Position numbers and translations under genes: made by a program. A DNA stretch of 64,000 bases from positions 2,790,001 to 2,854,000 of the forward strand of contig JAETXT010000006.1 in assembly GCA_019188255.1 (NCBI GenBank), written 5' to 3'. The first letter of the stretch is position 1; each line of letters begins with the position of its first letter. Source of the stretch: Verticillium longisporum. Its lineage: Eukaryota > Ascomycota > Sordariomycetes > Glomerellales > Plectosphaerellaceae. The notes under the pieces are model-generated. The model did no database searches, was not told the origin of the DNA, and saw only the letters and a list, made by a program, of their open reading frames with translations. Shown piece by piece: positions 58,038 to 64,000 of the stretch.

Positions 58038-58896
58038 TTACATCCAGATGACGAAGATGAGCGAGACGATGGCTAATGCGCAAGCCATGCCGGCAAAGTG
58101 CTTGTTGCCGGGAGCAGAAGGAAGGAGTGTGGCTGTTGCGGAGAACAGGTCGCTCGTGGAGCGAATTCTAGGTGTTGTCGAGGCTGGTTGCTTCTCCTGC
58201 GTGGTGGCAATCTTCGGCGAGGACAGGTTGTTGTTTCGAGAGGGCACCTTTGCTTGGTTGGCATTGGCGTGCCTGCGTGCCGAGGCGCTGCGAGGTTGCT
58301 GGCGGCGAGCGAAGGGCTGAAGCTCGATATTACGAGGTGGCTTGCCGAGGAGGGCTTGGTCGTGTTTGGCGTCGCCCTTCAATCGTTGCGCCACCATCTC
58401 AGCAGGTGTTTCTCGGAGGGCGGGCATACTCAGGTATTTCGCATCGACTTCAGACAAGTGACCAAACATGACCTTCGCACAAGCATCCATCTGGGTCTGG
58501 TTACAAACCGGAGCGACCTAGAATGCCATGTCAGCAGGCGGCCGGGTATTCGTGATCAGGCAAAACTCACGTGGAGGTCATGGACCTGGAGAGTTTCGAA
58601 ACCAGTCAAGATACAAGCAGTGGCATCCTTGGACAGTGACAGGAGCCCACCACGTGAGGCGTCCCAGCCAGCATGGCAGGCTAGGACAGTCTTCGCGTCG
58701 AGCAGACCACCTTGGCATTGTTCAGATCCTACGAGCAATTCGTCTGATGAGGCTTGGGTTAGCACATGTCCAAGTGCAGGGTCGCGCAGAAGCAAAGGGA
58801 CTGACTTGGAGGCAATTGGCAAGTGAGACCTGTGTCAACGGGTGCGAGGGCAGCCCCAGCGCCTAGCAGCGCCGAAGCGACTATAGAGTACCGCAT
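58038..58896 (-). CDS. small secreted protein with C-terminal hydrophobic anchor (239 aa)
   Basis: Exons 58896-58830, 58743-58571 and 58517-58038 (introns 86 and 53 nt; the first has GTGCTAACCC before the acceptor) encode 239 residues. The start is a clear signal peptide, MRYSIVASALLGAGAALAPV. The ectodomain has five Cys: SEQCQGG, VLACHAG, DATACIL, APVCNQT and MDACAKV. A basic, Ser/Pro/Gln-rich linker follows (RRQQPRSASARRHANANQ). The final ~22 residues (MACALAIVSLIFVIWM) are hydrophobic to the very end, as in a GPI signal or a C-terminal membrane anchor; the small residues APGNK just before could hold a GPI attachment site. I recognise no family. Likely cell surface or wall location; function unknown. 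Confidence 0.75.
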
Positions 58897-59258
58897 GTTG
58901 TCTAGAGCATGAGGTGGTGTGTTCGAGCAGGTTCCGAAGCGAGTGTGACTGTCGCGCAGAGCTGACGTGCCGAGCGAGCAGGAACAGGAGCAGAAGTAGT
59001 GATCGTGAGGGTGATTGTAGTGGTAGCAAAGATTTGCGATTAAGCTCAGTCGTCAGGGTCAACCGATGGCGGGGGAGGGGATCCGGTCCAGAGCTCTGGC
59101 GCAGAGGGCCTCGCTCGTTCCTCCTGGTCTGGACAGCCTTGGGAATGCCTTTGCGCTGTCGTGTTCCCCCACGGTCCGGGAGGTTCTGTGGATTGTTTCG
59201 CTGGCTGACCCCGTGCACCCCCGGCCAAACTGAAACGAGGGATGGGGTTGCGGGTCAG

Positions 59259-59260
<2 letters not shown>

Positions 59261-59295
<35 letters not shown>
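59261..59295. repeat. poly(T) run, 35 bases
   Basis: Thirty-five consecutive T on the plus strand (A on the minus strand). It could be a retroposed poly(A) tail or a slippage run; no element body was recognised beside it. Confidence 0.97.
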
Positions 59296-59296
<1 letters not shown>

Positions 59297-59390
59297 AGAT
59301 CCGAGACTTGCCGTCGAGTCGGGCTTGTCAGGTCAATTGTGTCGAGATTTTCGCGGGGGGGGCTTGGGAGCCAAGCTTGAGCTGGCGGGA

Positions 59391-59399
59391 TTTTTTTTT

Positions 59400-59441
<42 letters not shown>
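59391..59441. repeat. poly(T) run, T9-G-T41
   Basis: A second T run only 95 bases from the first, interrupted by one G. The 95-base spacer is not low complexity. Confidence 0.97.
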
Positions 59442-59750
59442 CAAGCCAGACGCAGCGGGGAGGAGGGAGCGTCTGCCTTGAGGGGGTCCCGCGGGATGTC
59501 TTTAAAAAAAAGTGGCCTGGCCTTGCCTTGGAAGAAGGGTAGCCTTGGGACCTTGTGAGCCGATCCCGGTATGGTACTGGATGGAACTGGAGCGGCGAGC
59601 GAGTGATGAAGCGAGAGAGGGAGAGAGATAAAGTAACGCACTAGAAGGCTAGCAGCGAAACCCCATGGTCTGACTAGTAAAGCAGGCCGCGACCACAGTG
59701 GCGGGCAGAGTCAATCAAGAAAGATCTTGTTTTCGGGTGTCTTGGGTTTT

Positions 59751-59773
59751 TCTCTCTCTCTCTCTCTCTCTCT
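59751..59773. repeat. TC dinucleotide repeat
   Basis: About eleven TC units leading straight into the hexamer array. Confidence 0.95.
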
Positions 59774-59851
59774 GGTCCTAGTCCTGGTCCTGGTACTGGT
59801 ACTGGTCCTGGTCCTGGTTCTGGTTCTGGTTCTGGTCCTGGTCCTGGTCCT
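59773..59851. repeat. CTGGTN hexanucleotide array
   Basis: About thirteen units of CTGGT followed by C, A or T (CTGGTC, CTGGTA, CTGGTT). Read on the minus strand it would give Asp-Gln/Tyr-Gln/Asn-Gln pairs, but the containing frame shows no other protein character. Confidence 0.95.
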
Positions 59852-60631
59852 TGAAGGCCGGGCCCGTCATGTCCTGCAGTACTACGTTAGGTCGAGTCTT
59901 TGTCAAGGGGGAAGGTCGAGGGAAGGATGAAGCGTGAGTGGCTGCAAACGATTGAAGCTCCAGCGAAAAGATGGAGCATGGACGGAAACGCGTGGAGCAA
60001 CGAGGGGCGCGCAGTGGACCGACGTTCGAGTCCAGGCGGAAGCTGCGAGCGTGGAGTGATCCTAGCGCGGGCCGATTGCAGGGATTTCTCCTCGTGTGAG
60101 GAAGGGGGAGGTGGACCTGCACCTGCCATTGGCTGCACCTCCTGCAGAGGCACTTTGGCAACCATTCTACGTCATGTCGCGATACATCCTTGTCAATGGG
60201 CAAGATAAGCAATCTGCTACGGGAGGGAGGGACATGGGGGGAAACATGACGGCACAACTCATTCTGGGCTCCTCTACCGCTCGACACGTCCGGTTCTTTT
60301 AACTCGAGCTGCAATCTGGCCATGGCTGACCGTCCATCACCTGTGCCGCGCCATTTGCAGTGCAACGCTAATCCGGCAACTTGATAAACGGACCTGCTTT
60401 TTACGATGCAGGACAAACAAGATGATCTTCGGCAGACGTGCAGCGCATGCAGTGCTGAGGACATCCCGCACTAGAGACCTCGTACCGGTACCCTGTACAA
60501 GCACACAACCCGCCGCGCGGCGTCCCCTCCTCCTACCCCCAAAGCTGGACGGTGATCCGAGGCAACCTATGGAACCCCGACCCTGATTTTCTCTGCTACT
60601 ATTCGTCGCCGAACTACCACCCTTAGTCAAG

Positions 60632-62811
60632 TCAAGAGGTACATGTAGAGGGAGGGAGAAAAAAAGTCAATGACCGATCTCGCGAAAACCGGTTGGATCT
60701 CTGGAACTTGATCCATGCTTCGATAGTCCGAGGACGTGACTGTCCGTATACTCTAGACGTCGCCATCAGATCCCTGTTCTGTAATTCGCTCGCTGCCTGG
60801 ATTCGACCTTGACGCATGTATATGAATGCCAAAAGCTGCATGTTGAACAGGGTGCCTAGGCGGGTGTTCATCACCATGGGTACTCCACATGATGTTCAAG
60901 TTTCTGTCCAGCAACGCCTCAGCCAGGTCGTAGCGCTCTTGTTCGCAGTATATGTTGGCCATTTGTCTTTCCATGATAAGGGTTAGGGTGCCGCTCTCGC
61001 CAAACACATGCCGGGCCATCTCAATTGTATGAGCCCCAAGCTTTTCAGCCTCGTCGATTCGGCCCTGTTGTACGTACATGGACACCAAATCATTTGTAAT
61101 CGCTAGCGCCACGTTACTCTGTTCGCCATGGCGCCTCTTTGTTGTTTCCAGCAAATAGGCAAATGTCTCTTCGGCCTTGACAAGTTGTCCTGTCATCGTG
61201 TACAATATCCCTAGCACACGCAAAGACCACCGTATGTCGTCATGTTCTTTGTCTAATATTCTTTTGCGTAGACTGAGTGCCGTCCCGATCAATCTCAGGG
61301 CTCTTGAGGCCTTCCCAATTTCGAGCATGTACCATGCCATGTTGTGCATGAGTCTAGCTCGGTCAATCGAGGACTCTGAATCGGGAGCTTCCCGGTCCAC
61401 GAGCTTTTGGAAATGAGGTAACAGCGCCTGACATCTTTCCCAGGTCCCAAGTTCTCCGTCGGGAAAGTTGATGGCTGCCAAGCGTATAAACTGTTTCCTC
61501 CACCGCTCCGGCTCGTCAAATTTTGCTAGCCATTCTTGCGTGCAGAACTGAACAAGGGCATGCATGTCGTAGAAGCCCTTTGTGGTTGTGGGAGCGATGA
61601 GAGAATAACCCATGAGAGCATCAAGGTCGCGTTGGAGTTGGACGTCGGAATTAGCTTCGGGCTCGTCAGGTAATTGATTGTCTTGCGAGGACCACTCTCG
61701 TTGACTTAAGTCATGCTTGCTTCTAGGAAAAAGGCCGAGGTAGCCCTGGAGAAGTTCTTCGGGGATGTTCTGGGAGTGAAAGAAGCTCATGAGCGACAGT
61801 AGTTCGGCTGACGACGGGCTCTCTTGACGAATCTGTTCAAAGGTGATCTGCCAGGTGACGACAATGGAGTTTGATGCGCTATCCAGTCTCCTCACGTCTC
61901 CAGAGTCCTTGCTTAAGAGGTTCCCTTGCCACGCCTCGTTCTTCCGGAAATTCTGGATATACGACTGGATAGATACTCGAGGGGCTCGGCGGTTGATGTA
62001 CGCGACCGCCTGGGTGACGGCAAGCGGGATCAACTCAAGGATCTGAATAAGTTTCTATGCGGCGGTCTTTTCGTAAACGAAGGTCGCATTAGTGTGGACA
62101 AGCTGTAAACATTCGGCCTGGCCCATAGTTGGTATTTGAATGACAGAATGATGACCACCTGTCAGCTTTTCTGCGGCATTCATGCTTCGCGTCGTGACCA
62201 GGATTTTCCCATCTCCAGTTGCATGAGGGTAGGCCGGTCGACGAACTCCGGATCGCGAGGGAACGGTATCGTGAAGCATGCTGCGGGCAGACCAGGGCTA
62301 GGAGGTTTCTCAGGCGCCTTCTGTAAGGTCATCTGCTCCATCAACCTCGTGTTTCTCTGTATGAGCCGAGTTTGGTCCATTTGTAGTGCATCCGTGATAA
62401 CCCGCTGGTAGCGCTCAAAGTTCTGGACCATGGCATCGACGTCTTCTTGGATGGCCATTGGAGAGCTCGAGAGCCGATACGACACATCCGCGATCCTGTG
62501 GCAGCGGGCTCTACTTTCGACTGCAGGGTGGAGAGTTCGTTCTCACACTCGCCTAGAGTTTTTGCTACCTTTGCTAATGTGGGAAGTGAGCTGCTTGGTC
62601 CGGCTGGCGGGTTTCCGCTTGAAACGCGATCTTCTAAAAGCTCGTTTGCAGCCTCCACCACGAAATGGAGTTTCTTGACATGACTTGACAGATGTTCGAT
62701 CTCTTCTCGAGCACCAGTGACAGCGGTCAAATACTAGTAACATAATCTGGGAACCTGTGCAGACAGGTCAACCACGGCTATTACGTTAGCCGCGATACCA
62801 AGACCTTCCAT
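60632..62811 (-). pseudogene. decayed NB-ARC/TPR STAND (NLR-like) gene, P-loop region deleted
   Basis: From an ATG at 62811 the frame begins MEGLGIAANVIAVVDLSAQV, the N-terminal helical domain common in fungal STAND proteins, continuing AREEIEHLSSHVKKLHFVVE. Damage: a TAG where Gln is usual (CY*YLTAV, ~62731); a one-base shift near 62445 (RALQWPSKK to EDVDAMVQNFERYQRV); then CFTIPFPRDPEFVDRPTLMQ jumps near 62212 straight to GKILVTTRSMNAAEKLTGGH. Walker A, Walker B and everything between (about 100 residues) are missing and the frame changes. A TAG at 62055 interrupts EKTAA*KLIQILELIPLAVT. The winged-helix part (SLMSFFHSQNIPEELLQGYL) and TPRs (LGILYTMTGQLVKAEETFAY, LVSMYVQQGRIDEAEKLGAH, IYCEQERYDLAEALLDRNLN) are intact until a last shift near 60862. 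Family assignment is firm from domain order. Without a P-loop it could not bind nucleotide, so I call it a pseudogene. Confidence 0.88.
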
Positions 62812-64000
62812 GTCGAAGGACGCCAGCGTGGACGATCAAAGGCACGAAAAAAAATAGAAAGACAGTGTCGATTCGCAAGAGCTGTGGATTCAGTGTCCAG
62901 GCGCGGTTTGCTGGGACCGATGTTTTCTGGCAGCCCTCAAAGAAGTGCTTGTGGCTATCAGAATGGTAAGACTGCTGATGTTGGGATCCTGGAGCCTTGT
63001 CTCGCCATGTGTCGAGCGGGGTAACGCGCGCGGTGCTGGCAGGAGCTGAAGTGTAGAAAGTGAAATCCGACAATGATAGGCTTGTCATGGTGATCAAGAT
63101 GCAAGATGAATGCTGTATATTTGCCATTGGCTCGAGGCTGATGTACATCAACTTTGTGTGGCACAGAAAGTGAGAGACGGAGAAAACGACATGTCTGATT
63201 CAGGAGATTGACAACTTGCGGACGAACAGATACATGGCCAGCACATAGAGAGCGTCTAATAGCATAAGGATCTGGTCCCTAGGTGCTCAGTGGATGTGGG
63301 CTGAGAACGAGGAAAGCAAGCTGTGGTTGTGGCAGGTGGCAGGCAGAGGGGGCTTCCAGCATCGCAGCAGAAAAGGAAGGAGACGTGCCTCAATCTGGGT
63401 GTCCGTTCAAATGTGCGCACGCAAAATGTCCCAAGCCTCATCGAAGAGAAAGAGCCCAGTTCACAAGCGGCGTACTGTTCAACGCCATTAGTTTGCCAGC
63501 GATGCAGACCTCGGCCGGGCTTAGCAGCGGGCAATATTGACGGCCAAACGGTTTCATGACGACGACAAGGGCTGGATGTGACATGCGAACAGACGCTCCG
63601 CCCCCATGACTACTTCTTGCCATTCAGCTCCCCCGATATATCGGATCCTCAAGTGCACCTAAGCTTACCTGCAACACCACCTGCACTGCATCTCATGTTA
63701 GGTAGTGGTTCCAAGACGTTGTAGCCTTGTAGGCATGTCGACGTTATTCGGAATGATCCACCACGAAGTTCCGACCAAATATACAGGAAACGCCACCGCT
63801 GCGTCAGCATGGTAATTATCAATCCCCATCACGGCAAAGGCTAACCTTTAAAGCTGTTGTTAATGTTCAAACATACACGCAAGATCACTACCTATTAGCA
63901 GCCGCTGCCTTGGCGGCGATGGCAGGACGTCAGGGATTGCCCCCCTGAAACACCACCAGACCCCCCAAAGCATGAACGAGGCCCGTGGGACCGACGCCTG
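62812..64000. other. right-hand end, no gene seen
   Basis: The last 1.2 kb has only short frames without family resemblance. The stretch next to 62811 would have been the promoter of the NB-ARC/TPR gene. The final bases are C-rich. Confidence 0.5.

Larger units (their letters stand above)
58897..60631. other. intergenic 1.7 kb with simple-repeat cluster
   Basis: No gene is supported. It holds two long T runs, a TC run and a CTGGTN hexamer array, listed separately. Confidence 0.6.

Noticed and set aside
59261..59441. LINE or SINE insertion behind the T runs
   Set aside because: No reverse-transcriptase frame, tRNA-like head or target duplication was recognised near the runs.
59778..60464. 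228-codon frame ending in Asp-Gln repeats
   Set aside because: The repeat is a non-coding hexamer array; the rest has no protein character.
62786..63151. 121-codon minus-strand frame upstream of the NB-ARC/TPR gene
   Set aside because: It overlaps the start of that gene in another frame and has no recognisable features apart from a Phe run from an A-rich tract.
1..64000. secondary metabolite cluster or mobile-element island
   Set aside because: No polyketide synthase, peptide synthetase, P450, transposase or reverse transcriptase is present; most genes are conserved housekeeping genes.

Overview
The window is nuclear DNA of a filamentous ascomycete (Pezizomycotina, most likely a Sordariomycete; the species cannot be read from the sequence). 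The evidence is short introns of about 50-90 nt with GT...AG ends and CTAAC-type branch points, GC-rich third codon positions, pyrimidine-rich leaders, wide intergenic spaces, and orthologues of fungal families such as DUF6594, Agd3-type deacetylase, fungal ADAM protease and a NB-ARC/TPR STAND protein. I see no operon, virus or CRISPR array, and no tRNA or rRNA gene I can support.

Layout, left to right: 5' part of RPB3 (minus strand, cut by the window edge); a doubtful hypothetical ORF; a DUF6594 membrane protein (2158-2990, +); an Agd3-like secreted polysaccharide deacetylase (3259-5657, -); 3.3 kb without a gene; mitochondrial GrpE/Mge1 (8922-9739, +); a 1084-residue fungal protein of unknown function (10413-13839, -); RFC1 (14906-18136, -), mitochondrial ribosomal L16 (18545-19482, +) and RFC5 (19878-21093, +) as a compact trio; acetyl-CoA synthetase (24030-26626, +); a transmembrane ADAM metalloprotease (30623-33188, +) convergent with a small unknown gene (33692-34507, -); a LisH/WD40 TBL1/Sif2-like protein (35808-38350, -); a TMEM115-like Golgi protein (41474-42663, +); 5.7 kb without a gene, then the Cyc8/Ssn6 TPR corepressor (48351-51383, +); ribosomal protein L3 (51975-53349, +); an unknown probable mitochondrial protein (53735-54509, +); anthranilate synthase component I (55051-56696, +); a small secreted or anchored protein (58038-58896, -); and a decayed NB-ARC/TPR gene (60632-62811, -) next to a cluster of simple repeats.

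Most genes are housekeeping and functionally unrelated to their neighbours: transcription (RPB3, Cyc8, TBL1-like), replication (RFC1, RFC5), mitochondrial import and translation (Mge1, L16), cytosolic translation (L3), and metabolism (acetyl-CoA synthetase, anthranilate synthase). The one functional link is RFC1 and RFC5, two subunits of the same clamp loader about 1.7 kb apart.

The most important caution is sequence quality. At least eight conserved genes need a one- or two-base correction, nearly always a missing base in a short homopolymer, to give an intact family member. Three genes also carry local clusters of substitutions in invariant motifs. Because the affected genes are essential or nearly so in other fungi, I read these as consensus errors rather than pseudogenes. 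The NB-ARC/TPR gene is different: it has lost its whole P-loop region as well as gaining stops and frameshifts, and looks truly dead. I did not find a convincing new multi-gene system. The best leads are that gene, the 1084-residue unknown, the 239-residue secreted protein, the 194-residue split unknown and the lone Agd3 homologue.
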